From Yamagishiella unicocca (lineage: Eukaryota > Chlorophyta > Chlorophyceae > Chlamydomonadales > Volvocaceae), in contig BDSL01000049.1 in assembly GCA_003116995.1 (NCBI GenBank), positions 248,001 through 312,000 on the forward strand: a stretch of 64,000 nucleotides of DNA, in the 5' to 3' direction. The position numbers were made by a program, and so were the translations under genes. Positions 22,914 to 33,842 of this stretch are shown here, one piece after another. Each line of letters opens with the position of its first letter. The stretch's first letter is position 1. The notes beneath the pieces were generated by a model. The model made no database searches. It had not been told where the DNA came from and saw only the letters and a list, made by a program, of their open reading frames with translations.

Positions 22914-25900
22914 CTAGCAAGCCACTGTTTCCCTTGCCTCTGTGTTCGCTTCCAACTGGGCGTGATGCAAGCCAGCTGCCAGCTGTGTCGCCGCTGCCGT
23001 CTTGAGTACCACGGCGAGGTAGGCGGCGAGGGTCAGCGCCGAGGCAACGCCAGCAGCACTGCCGTACAATACTGTCGTACGAGCTCCGCTGCAGGCAGAC
23101 CCCGCTTCCGCATCCTCCATTCGCCAAAGGACACCAATCCAACAATCCAACCTTGCCTGTTGCCCTCGGCGCCCTCACCTCCTCAGCACAATCACAGCGA
23201 CATTGCCCCGCACCGCGCACACGTCTCCAGCCCGGCCGCGACATCCTGCCAAGCCAGATGCCACATAGCGATCTGTACGACCGGCGCCACCGCCCCGCCG
23301 CCACTGCCGCCGCCCCGCGACGCCCCGCCGCCACTGCCGCCGCCCCGCGACGCCCCGCCGCCACTGCCGCCGCCCCGCGACGCCCCGCCGCCACTGCCGC
23401 CGCCCCGCGCCGCCCCGCCGCCAAGCTCCTGCCGCTGCGCCTCCCAGACCCACCCCGGCCGCAGCACCCGCTCCGCCGCCTCGGCAGCGGCCTGCTCGTC
23501 CGAGGCGCGCCGTACGGCTCTGTCATCATCCAGCCCGTCATCCACGTACTCGTACGGCGACCCGGCAGACGGTCCCTCACCGTCGCCGCCGTCGCCGCCG
23601 CCGCCTCTCCCCTGCTGCGACACGCCCTCATCCGCAACCCCCCCGCCCACCGGCTGTGCCCCCCAGCTGCCATGCCGACCCCGCGCCACCCCCCACAGCT
23701 CCTCCTCCATCTCCGCCGCCGCCCGCACCAACACCTCCAGCTGCCGCGCCCGCGCCGCCGCGGCCCGCGCCCCGCCTTCGAGCTCCTCCCCGACCTGCCG
23801 TACGTGTTCGCACAAGTCCTCCAGGGCGGCCCAATGCTCGTCCAGCGCCGTACCGCCAGCCGGCGCCTCCACGCCGGCGAGTGCGTCCCGGTGAGTCCCT
23901 TCTGCCCTGTGTTGTAGGCCGGCTCCCCAAGGGGCCCCCAGCTCGTGAGCCATCAGCAACGCGTCCTCGTGCCGCAGCAGCGCGTCCTCGGCCTCACCCA
24001 GGACCGCCGCCGCCGCTGCCGCCTCGAGCGCCAGCGAGTCGGCTTGTCGCGCCAGGTTCCGGAGCCGGTCCCACAGGCGCCTCACGTGGTGTAGCTGGTG
24101 GCTGGCGCGCTCCGCCTCGCAGGCCGCCGACGCCGCCGATGCCGACGCAGCCGCCATAAGAACAGCGGTCTCGTCCGCGGCGGCGCTGGCACTAGGTGCG
24201 TTGTCAACGGCGGCGGTTGAGGGCACTGCCTGGCGGAGCCATAGCTTGTCGTCGTCGTCGGCGGCGGCGCTGTTGTTCGTCGCCGCTGCACACTGGAAGG
24301 CGAAGTCGTGCAGGATGTCCGCCGCCGCCTGGCGGAGGTGGCTCGCCAGGCCGCCCTCCATCGCAGCGCCATGCACCAGCGCCGACGCCAGCCGCTGTCC
24401 CCGGCCCTGCAGCGAGTCGGCCAGGTTTCGGAGCCGCTCGTACGTCCCAGTTGCCTCCAACAGCAGCTCCGCAGCCCGAAGCGCGTCTGGCTGTGGCGGC
24501 GGCAGCAGCTTGCGCAACAGATGATTGTCGCGGGCGGTGGGATCCGCCGCCGCCGCCGTCGCCCCCGCCGCCGCCGCCGCGGACCCGACGCCGTCGCTGC
24601 CGGGCGACGCCGCCTGGGAGAACAGCAGTGGCGCGGACCCATGGGTCATTAGTTCGTACAACTCGACCGCCGTACGACGCACTTCGTACACAGTGTCCAG
24701 CAGCCGCGCCGCCTCCGCGGGCGTCGCTGGCCCGGCTCCATCTCGTACAGTAGGCCCGTGGTTGCTGCCGTACCATGCCGTACAGTCGACGGCGTGGTCT
24801 CGGAGGATCATGACCATCTTGCCGTACCGCCCGAGGCCCACATCGTCGAGTCGCAGCGGCGCCGCTGCGTAAGGAGCCGGGCCGCCGGCAGGTCCGCTCG
24901 ACAGAAGCGTGGTGCACGACGACAGCAGCAAGCCCACCACCAACAGGACCTGCAGCGCCTGCAGCGCCAGCTTAAGCAAGCTGTGACGGCGCCGCTGCTG
25001 CCGCTGTTTCGGCGGCGCCGGTTGCGGTTCGGGCTGTATCTCTGGCTCCGGCCGCAACCCTGCTGGCTGAGGCTGCTGCTGCGGCGGCGGCTGCGGCGGC
25101 TGCGGCGGCGACGGCCGTGCGCCTTCAATGGCACCCGCGGGTGCCAGATCTCCCGCCGCCGCCCGCCCGGCGTCTACACGTTCCTTGGCAGCCTCGTGCG
25201 GGGCTACGGCTTCACTCCAGCAGCGCCGTAGTGCCCCCCACACTGCGCTCCCAGCCCTCATCCAGGCCGAGCCCAGCGCGCGCGGTCCTGCCGGCGGAGC
25301 CCGCGCGGAGCCACCGGCTCCCGCCGCAGGCGCAGGTCCCGGTCCCGCCGCCGGAGCCATATAACCGCCGGAGCTCGAGCTACCTCCCCCGACAGCACCT
25401 GCAGCCGCCTCGCTGACGGCGGGGGACAGCGCCGGCACCGGTGACGTCAGCAACGCGTGCGCCTGGAGGCTCGCGATCGCCGCCGCCGGCGTGGCCCAAT
25501 CCGCAAACTGGGCGTTGCCGGCGCCGCCGCTCGCGGACCGCACCACTGGCGCCGCCGTCGGCATCGCCACGCGGTCCAGCGCAGCCTGCTGCCGCGAGCC
25601 CAGCCTCCCTGGCGCGCTGCCCTGCTGATCCAGGCTGAGCGAGCGCTGCAGCGCCGAGCCGATGCGGCTGCCGGTGTCGAGGACGCCGCCGCTGCAGGCC
25701 GGCGAAGAGATGGTAAGAGGAGTCGAGAGGCTCTGGGTGCGGCTGGTGCGGCTGGTTCCGGGGGAGGACGCACGCCAGGGTTGACGGGACGGAGGCGGCC
25801 GATGCGGCGGCGACGGCAAGTGCCTGGTCGCAGCGGCAGGCGCCTCCGAAACCATGCGTACGGCATCGTCGGCGGCGAGGGCAGCGAAGGCGGACTGGGT

Positions 25901-26972
25901 ACGGGCGGTGATGGGATGGGTTTGAAAGGGCGGGAGTCCCGGAGGCACCGCGCGACCGCCGCCGGGCAGCGGCGACGTCGGCGAGGTAAGGCCCGCCTGC
26001 GCCGCTGACGCGGGGGCCGGCGTGCGTGGCACCAGCGGCAGCGTCTGCGGGGGCGGCGGCGGCGGCGACGCCGACTTGGCGGCGGCGACCGCCGGCGGCG
26101 ACGACGGCAGCAGCGTCGGTTGGTCCACCCACATCGCGGGCGCTGCCGATGCTTCCCCTGGAGCACCACTGCCGCCGCCGCCAGCGAAATTGCCCTCCAC
26201 GCCTCCCTCGCCTCCCCTGACGAACGGGGCCGCGTCTTGGGGCCCTGCTGCGCCGCCGCCGCCCGACCCGTGGGTCGGCAGCATAGCGAGGTCCTGGCTC
26301 AGGTCCAGCGCAAGCACGTCCATCAGACCCTGCAGACCTGAGGGGGTACTGCCTCCGGTCGGCGTCGCCAGCGGGGCCGCCGCCGGCGGCGCCGGCGGCA
26401 TGCTGGTCTGGGTGCCCAACGACAGGCTGGTGCGTCCCACCCCCGCCCACTCAGGGCCTGCGCGTGGGGCGTTGGGTAGCGGCAGGTGTAAGGGGAGGAG
26501 CGCCGGTGCCGGCCGGTGGTGCGTCGCAATGTTTGATTTGGGTGTAGGAGTTCGTTCCCAGCTGCCGTACTGTAGTTGTCGTTTTGACCTACTTGCGATG
26601 TGACCGTCCCCTGGGTCGGCCAGCGAGGCGGACGGCGCGTCGATGAAGGGCGAGTTGGGCGCTGGCATCATGTTCCGGTAGCACGGAGTTGGGGGCTCAG
26701 ATTCGCCGGCGGCCTCCGCCACAGCGGCGGCGGCGGCGGCGCCGCCGCCGCCGGCCTCGGCGCCAGCGGTCGAGGAGCGGGGGGTGTTACAGGTGGAGAT
26801 CCTGAATGCATCGGCGGTATGGCACGGGTGTGGCGGCGGACGGGAGGAAGGCATGACGGGGGGCGGACCGGGAGGGCTTCCCAGGGGAGGGTGGGGAGAC
26901 GTGTGGAGTTGGGTTAGTGCCACGGTTGACCGACGCGTCGGGCAGCACAGCTACGGCACTGCCATCTCGACA
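22914..26972 (-). CDS. Long low-complexity membrane/coiled-coil protein (or 3' part of the 27-33 kb gene)
   Basis: A minus-strand frame is open from about 26972 to 23223, then GT..AG splicing (intron 23222-23089) to a last exon 23088-22914 keeps the frame. The first in-frame ATG is at 26854 (MPSSRPPPHP). The N-terminal ~600 residues are Ala/Pro/Gly/Ser-rich and probably disordered. A basic patch and hydrophobic segment (RRRHSLLKLALQALQVLLVV, then GLLLSSCTTLLSS) form one transmembrane helix. This is followed by Ala/Leu/Glu-rich helical, coiled-coil-like sequence (for example LEDLCEHVRQVGEELEGG), an acidic stretch, four 10-residue GGGSGGGASR repeats, and a second hydrophobic segment in the last exon (LYGSAAGVASALTLAAYLAV). 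I recognise no catalytic domain. The charged, patterned helices argue for minus-strand coding over the antisense frames. It may be continuous with the upstream locus: an acceptor at 26973 (CCGTAG) is phase-compatible with donors near 27260. Confidence 0.55.
23283..23415 (-). repeat. 30-bp coding tandem repeat
   Basis: About four and a half copies of a 30-bp unit, nearly identical at base level, encode GGGSGGGASR-type decapeptides in the minus-strand protein. The near identity suggests recent amplification. Confidence 0.85.
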
Positions 26973-27231
26973 ATGTGCCGAACAGTGGCGCCTCATTAGG
27001 CAACATCACCCCACGTTACGGAGCACTTCTTGCGGAGCATCTTTGGAAATTAGCTTAGCACAGTCCCGCCCTCGCAGCCGCCTCGCCACACCGCCTAGCC
27101 ACACCGCCTCTACATGCATTTTTATGCTCTCACGTGCTCCACGCCTCCCCCATGGCTCCTCATGCCTCCTCACACGCCCCGACCCGAATTCAAGAGCGTT
27201 GACATCCCTAGCCGTACGTTCCCTAAAAACC

Positions 27232-30200
27232 CTAAAACCCTTCGCACCTCCTTAGCAGTACGTTCGGTCGCATGTCCGTATCCACCTCCCCGGGGGCGTC
27301 CACCCCAGCGGCAACACTACCGGCGCTGCCAGCTGTTGCTCCTGGATCCTGCCGTAAAATGCCCGCGCCCAGATCCAGATCCGGCGTCAGCAAGTACATG
27401 GGCGCGCTCAGCGCCATGCCGACGTCTGGATCCAGCATGGGGACCGCCGGAGGCGGCGGGTACGGTAACGTCGGAGCCGGCAGGTACGGCGCGGCCGGAG
27501 GCGGCAGGTACGGCGCCGCCGGAGGCGACAGGTACGGCACCGCCGGAGGCGACAGATACGGCACCGCCGTAGGCGGCAGGTACGGTGCCGCCGGAGATGA
27601 CAGGTACGGCGCTGCTGGAGGCGGCGGGTACGGCGCCGCATCAGCGGCGACGGCGTAGCTGGTTGGCTCGCCGCTGGCCGTTACCTGCCGCACCTGGTCG
27701 CCCTCCCTGGACCTGCCTGACGCGCGACCGTCCCCCAGCAGATCCGAGGGCGGCGTGGAGAAGGTGCCGCCGGGGGTCACATGTACCGCCGTGTCCGCAT
27801 CCACATCGGCTGCTCTCGCCAGCCCTCCCTGCAGCGCCGCCGCCGCTGTTCCTGGCCGCACCTCCGGCCGCACCTCCGGTGCAACCAGCTCCACCTCCTC
27901 GGCCGGTGAGGTGGCGCCCGCTGAGCCCAGCAGCCGCTGCTCCTCCTGCTGCCGCTGCTGATCTGCCACCCGACTTTGCTGACTCGGCTGTTTTTCGCCC
28001 ATCTCCGAATACCACACTCGCTCCTGCACGCCGCCACGCCCCCGCTGCGGTTGCGGCTGCGGTTGCGGTTGCGGTTGCGGTTGCGGTTGCGGTTGCGGTT
28101 GCGGTTGCGGCTGCGGTTGCGGCTGCGGTTGCGTCAGAATCGGCCCCTGCAGCTGGGTCGGCTGCTGGCCCCTGGGGGACAGCCCCGGCGGCAGGCCCAG
28201 CTCATCTCCAGGGAATCCAGCCTCGCCGCCGGCGGGGTGCTGAGGACCTGACCCCTCCGCGGCGGCTGTGTGCTGCGGCCGCCCAATGCCAGCAGGCATC
28301 GCCTCCCATGCGCCGACTCGAAGCGCAGCCGATGCAGGGGGCCCCAGTGCAGCCGATGCAGGGGGCACTAGTGCAGCCGATGCAGGGGGCCCCAGTGCAG
28401 CCGCTGCAGGGGGAACCACTGGGGTGCCAATCACCGTCGCGCCCGCAAGCAGCGGCGTCCCTAAAACGGGCTCTGCCGCCGCCGAAGCCGCCGCCGCCGC
28501 CGCCGCCGCTGCGCCACTCCCTTCGCTGTCCTCGCCGCCACCGACGGCGCCACCACGTCCCGCACCCGTGGGGGGTTGTGGGGCGGGAGGAGGCCCCCAG
28601 CGGCGTCCTCTGCTCACTTGCAACCGCCGGAGCCCCCCCACGTATCCCTCTTCGCCCTCCTCCTCGCCCCCCTCCTCGCCCCCCTCCTCGCCCTCTCCGG
28701 CGTCCTCGTAGCATCCATCCGAATCCTCAGACACTGCCGACGCCAAGCGCTGCGGTCCCGCTACCGAGCTAGGGACTGCTCCATAACCAAGCGCCGGCTG
28801 GGCCGTCACGGGCGCCAGGGAGGGCGCCAGGGGCCCTCCGGGCCCTGACGGCGCCGCCGCCTCCGCCGAGAAACCTTGTGGAGCCGCTGCCGCTGCCGCT
28901 ACCGCCACCGCTGCCGCTGACGCTGCCTCCGGGGTGTTGGTGTTTCTCTGAGGAGGAAGTGATGGGGAGGAGCCGAAGGCGCGACGGGGCACGGCGTCGG
29001 ATGGCCACGGCGGCGCATTGCTCCAGGGTGCCCCGAACATACCGGCGCCTGCGATCGCAGTGGCCACCGGGGCGCCCCGCTGTGGGCCGTACGACGCGTC
29101 CGGCTGGTACGGCATCTGTGGATGGTACGACAAGTCGGGCTGGTCAAAGCTGGCGCGACCAAACTCGCTCACGATGGACCTCATGGCGCGCGGCGGCGGC
29201 GGCGGCGCCGCCGCCATCAGCGGCAGCCCCGCCGTACTAATCACAGCAGGTGCCCCGTCCGTGACCGCGCCGCCGCCGCCAGCAGCTCCGCCGCTGCCGG
29301 GAACCGCCGCCGCCAACGCCTTGTCTACACGTCGGTGGGCCGGCAGGCGCCCGAGGATGGGATGACAGGCCACAGCATCTGGCCCGGCGGGTAGCAGCGC
29401 ACGAGGCTGTGACCTAGTCCCGCCAGAGCCCACCCCCCCAGTGGCGGCCAGCTCAGGACTGTCGGGCGCGGCGGTGCGAGGGACCAGGTCGCGACTCCTC
29501 AGCGCCGCCGCCTCCTCTCGCCGCTGCGCCGTCTGCGGTGTGGCCCACGTGATGGTGGCCTCCGACCGGTAGCTGCCGCTGTGCTCGTCCACCGCCGACG
29601 CCGCCAGGTACGACCGCAGGCGGCTGTAGCGCGCGCCCGCCGTGGAGGCGCCCTCCGTGACGTCAGTCACGTCCGTGTCCTCCGACATGGCGTCGTACGG
29701 CATCGGCGGCGTCACCCCGCCCTGACGGCCGTACATGCCGCCCGCCATCACCTGCTGGCGCCCGTCGCTCGGACCGTAGCCGTACGGCGGCTCGTCCGTG
29801 TCCTCCTCGCCGCCGCTGTCGTCGTACGTGCGCGGCGTGGCGCCGAGGCGCCGCAGCAGCTGCGGCGACGGCTCGTAGTGTTCATCGTCGAAGAAGGACA
29901 CGGTCTTGCGGTGCGGCGGGGGATGCGGTTGGTTGTGGCCGTGGCCGTGCGCGTTGGCGTGGGCCTGAGGGGGTAGGCTGTCCAAAGGCAGGCCGTGGGA
30001 GGCGGCCGAAGCGACGGAGCCTGTGCGTAAGATGCCGCCCGTGCGCCTGCCGCCGCCAATGCTGGATGGTCCTCCGCCTCCTCCTCCTCCTCCGCCGCCG
30101 CCAACAACTCCGCCGCCGCCGCCGACGCCCACGCCGTTGCTGCTGAAGCGGGCAGTGCGACCCCCCCCCGGACCCACGGGTAGCTCAGGGGCTGCGGCAG

Positions 30201-30303
30201 CAGGTGGATGCGGCGGGCGCACGGGCGGTCGGAGCGGTCGGTGCACATCGTCCTCCTCAGCTCCTCCTCCTGCTACTACACCTCCTCCCCTTCCTGCTCC
30301 TGC

Positions 30304-30334
<31 letters not shown>

Positions 30335-32770
30335 CCACCGCCGCGGCCGCCACGGCCGCCGTTTCTCATATCCGCGCTCGCAGCCACACCGACGGCCCCA
30401 GCGGGGCTGGCGCGCGAGAATTGCATGGCGGGATGTACGGCACTGAGGTAGGCCGGATCGGGCCCCGTCGCCAGTGGTGCAACGCCGCGACCGCCGCCGC
30501 CGCCGCCAGCCCGGCCCGACGGCCTGCCAGCAGAATGGGTGCTACCTCCGCCGGAGCCCGCGCGGCCGCGATGGCGCGGCGGCGGTGAGCTCCGTCGCCG
30601 CGTCGCCGCCTCCGCCGCCGCCGCGTCAGCAGCGCTGCCGCGTTGACCTACCGGCTCGGCGGCGGCGGCGGCGGCGGCGGGCGTGGCGGCGGCAGCGGCG
30701 GCGGCTGGATGGTCTGCGCGGCGCGCGCGGTTGCCGTGGTGGCGGCTTTGGCTGCTCCCGCTCCTGGAGTCGGTGCTCGGGTGCTGGGGCTGCTGCTGGG
30801 TGATGTGTTTCGGAGCGGTTGTACTCGGCGGCTGCAGGCGCTGGTCGATGTGCACACGGCCGGGGGGGTGAGAAGGCTGCGCGTGCGGGTACGGGTGCGG
30901 GCGAGCTTGCGGGTACGGGAGAGGCATGGGCGGCAGCACCAGCTGGCGTGGCCGGGTTGGCGCGGCCGCGGCCCCGGCCCCGGCACTCGTGCCCGCGCCC
31001 GCCCTGACGTCGGCAGCCCCGCGGTAGCTGTGCGGCAGGCTGGCGGCGGCGCCACCGCCACCATCACCACCACCTACCGGCGAGACCAACCCGAACGCGA
31101 ACTCCTCCTCCCGCTCGTTGCGGAGGCTGAGGTGGTTGTGGCGGTGGCGGTCGCCCCTGCCGCGCTCCTCCTCCTGCAGCTGCTGCCGGCGCAGGCTATA
31201 GTCCGCGAAGGCGGCTGCGTCGTGCCCAGGCAGGATCTCGTCGTGCTCCAGGCAGGCCCGCTCGTCGCCGCTGTCCAGGGTCGGGGTACCGCCGTGGAGG
31301 TCCGCGTCGTGCCACACCCGGGCTGCCGCGGCGGCCTCACCGGGGCCCGTGCGGCGCCGCCAGCCCGCGCGGCCCATCACGGCGCCGCCGCCGCCGCCGC
31401 CACTGCCGCCGCCACTGCCGCCGCCGCCGCCGCCGGCGGCGGCCCTGGCGTGCGCCGCCGGCAGCGCGAACTGGAAGTCGGCGTTGGGGACGGGCTCGGC
31501 GGAGCTCTGCCGCTCCAGGTCGGCGTCGGCGGAGGCCGACGGCGACAGCGCGCTCGTTGCCGTACTGGTCAGGCTGCCGAACCTGCCTGTGCCCTCCGGG
31601 GTGCCCACCGTGCCGCTCTCGAAGCCGCTGCCGGCACTGCCGACGTCGGGAGGCACCACGATCCCCGAGACCTCGAAGCTCAGCCTGCCGTGCTGCTCTC
31701 GGAAACGCGAACGCGCCGCCGCCGCCAGCGCTGCCTGTGAATCGGAGTCGCCGACGGGGGCGTCCTCACCGGCGTCGCCTTCCTCGCCCACAGCCTCATG
31801 GCTATCAGCGTTCGGGTGCGGCGGCGTCACCCCGCCGATGCAGGAGGCGAGCGACAGCGCGGGCTCCATCGTCTCCGCCTCCGCCGCCTCCGCCGCCGCC
31901 GGCGGTTGCGCTGAGCCATCCGCCACCGCGGGCATATCCGCCGTGAGGTCCTGCCCCGACACGACCATGAACGGATCCGGAGTGGGCGCCGGCAGCAGGA
32001 TCGGGGGCTGCTCCGAAACCTGGGGAGCCTGCAGCCGCGGCGTGTCGGTGTCTTGTGGCCCCGGTTCAGCCGCGTTCTGGCCCCGAGGTGCAATCAGACG
32101 CTGCAGCGGGGGCCGGGGCTGCATATCGACCTGGCCGCTAGACGGCAGCGGCCCCAGAGAGCCCTCGGCTGTTGCCGCCGCTGGCGTCACACCACCTGCG
32201 CCGCTGCCGCCGCCGCCGGCGTCATGGTGGCTAGGAGCGGCCGGGGGGTGACCTCCGCTGCCATCTCTTGGCGCATGTGCTGCCGCGCCGCCGCCGCCGC
32301 CGCCCCCGCCGCCGGCGGCACGTGGGGCATCGTCGCCATCACGTCCCACCTCCACCTCCGCCACCCCACCCCGGCCATGCGCCACATGCAGTTGGCCGTC
32401 ACGGAGGAAGCGGTCAAGCAGGGTAGCGCCGCTGGCGGCGGTGCCGTTGCCGTCGTACACCACCGCGCCCGCGGCCTCTCCCTCCGCGGTACGGCCGCCG
32501 CTGCCGCCGCTGCCGTCCTCGACGCCGCCGTCGGCGCCGTCCGCCTGATGTCGATGTATGGGCTCGACGCTGTTGGCGCCTTGCGGCGCTGCTATCGCTA
32601 TGGCTGGCTCTCCCAAGTTGAGGGTGGAGGGCACAGACACCGACGGGACAGACGTGCCTACGCTGCTCCCCGTGTCTCCGGCGTCGGGCCGCAGCTGCAG
32701 TCGCTCGCTCGGGTCGCTGCCTGGTGCTGGGGAAACGGATGGGGGCAGCGACCGGAACCCCTGGTCAGTG
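27232..32770 (-). CDS. Giant low-complexity protein, 5' exons not identified
   Basis: An uninterrupted minus-strand frame of about 1,840 codons runs from about 32770 to the stop at 27232. No in-frame ATG occurs near its start, so at least one 5' exon is missing; CTGACCAG just upstream of 32765 could be the acceptor. Composition is Gly/Ala/Pro/Ser/Gln-rich with embedded charged modules, such as KTVSFFDDEHYEPSPQLLRR and an acidic Tyr/Asp segment after it, then an Arg/Glu-rich stretch (LRRQQLQEEERGRGDRHRH). Repeats include poly-Gly, (Gln-Pro)n, LGPPASAAL nonapeptides and PAAPYLPP units. No known domain was recognised; it may be a large scaffold or regulatory protein. Near the 3' end, phase-0 donors (GAG|GTGGAT, AAC|GTACTG around 27250-27290) could splice to the reading frame beginning at 26972, so this may be the 5' portion of one gene with the next entry. 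Confidence 0.5.
27447..27640 (-). repeat. 24-bp-type coding repeat (PAAPYLPP units)
   Basis: About eight imperfect units containing GGCGGCAGGTACGGCGCCG on the plus strand encode PAAPYLPP-like octamers near the C-terminus of the giant reading frame. Confidence 0.8.
28040..28132 (-). repeat. Hexanucleotide coding repeat, (Gln-Pro)n
   Basis: About fifteen copies of a GGTTGC/GGCTGC hexamer on the plus strand encode an alternating Gln-Pro run in the minus-strand frame. Confidence 0.85.
28320..28415 (-). repeat. 27-bp coding repeat (GPPASAAL units)
   Basis: Four imperfect copies of GCAGCCGATGCAGGGGGCCC plus flanking bases encode repeated GPPASAAL-type nonapeptides on the minus strand. Confidence 0.8.
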
Positions 32771-33842
32771 GCCCCGGGGGCTGCGGGCGAGGGGAAATTC
32801 GGCTCTGATGGTGCCGGTGGTGCTGCAGAGGCCGCGGCTGGCGCTGGTAGTGCTGCATGTGCTGGCGGCGCGGGCAGGCCTGCATCAAAAACAACTACTG
32901 GGTTTCAGCAATGAGATCATTGGCATGTTGGCACGTTGTACGAGGGCCGGAGAGGAATGGAATAGGGGACAGCGACGAGACACTTTGTTTGCGTCCTGCA
33001 GTGGTGGCGGGTGTGCAATGGAATGCTTCGCGATGTTCTTATGTTGGTCTCCACAGATATCCAGAGCTGCTTCACGCCCCGACTAACATCTGACGGAAAC
33101 GGCTTAACATCGTTGGACCCAGCCCGCGCACTCCATCCAACGAAGTGCCCACCAACCTCCGGTGCCCTCTTAAGGCGTAGCCGAGAACCCCCCTGTGACG
33201 CTCACTTGCCTGAAACAGCCGCAGTTGCCAACTGCTCTGTGAATCCGCCGGCCGCGTCTGGGCCCGTCGATTCTATTGCAAGCTCCCTTTCCATCGCGCC
33301 TCCACCGACCAGGAACATCGCTACCTGCAAGCGAGCATTTCCGTGCTACGTAAAGGGGTTCCTGCAAGCGGCGCAAGTGCGAGCGTCAGGGCACATCTCA
33401 GCGACCCATGGGCCGGGCGGTTTTGTAGGCGCCACGCCGCTGCGCGAGCAGCCTGTCCCCGCGCCCGGAGTCCCTCTGCTAGGGCCGCGTGGACACCAAT
33501 GCACACCTTCCAAACGTGATAGCTTCTCGGGAAGTGGAAGTCACTTGTCGGCGTCCTCCAGTCCCCGCCTCTAGTATAAAGCAGCAAAAACGTTGCGTCT
33601 TTGTTAACTCAACAAGCTGTCCACTTCCTGGTGCGCTGCTAAACTTCGCGCTTTCTTGCTGTGTCGAGGATTTTGGGTTGACCCTGATGACGCAACAGCT
33701 GTATCGCAACGCCGGATTGCGGGACTGACACAAATACGGTCCCTGCTCACCATGCCACAGCAGAAAGCCACCTCTGTACTCCTAGGCTCCTGCTTCCAAT
33801 TTATCAGGAAGGGGGGCTGAAGGAGCGAACTCTGGCAAAGCC
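32771..33842. other. Divergent intergenic region, probably holding 5' exons of the giant gene
   Basis: The region lies between the minus-strand giant frame and the plus-strand gene at 33843. The missing 5' exon(s) and promoter of the giant gene should be here. Minus-strand frames at 32658-32894 and 33321-33587 are open, but I could not choose between them by splice phase. Confidence 0.35.

Noticed and set aside
23656..26917. Several plus-strand open frames antisense to the giant minus-strand locus, with an apparent GTGAGT...TGTAG intron at about 23892-23923
   Set aside because: GC-rich DNA keeps all frames open here. Only the minus-strand frame has balanced charged and hydrophobic patterning, a transmembrane helix and coiled-coil-like segments.
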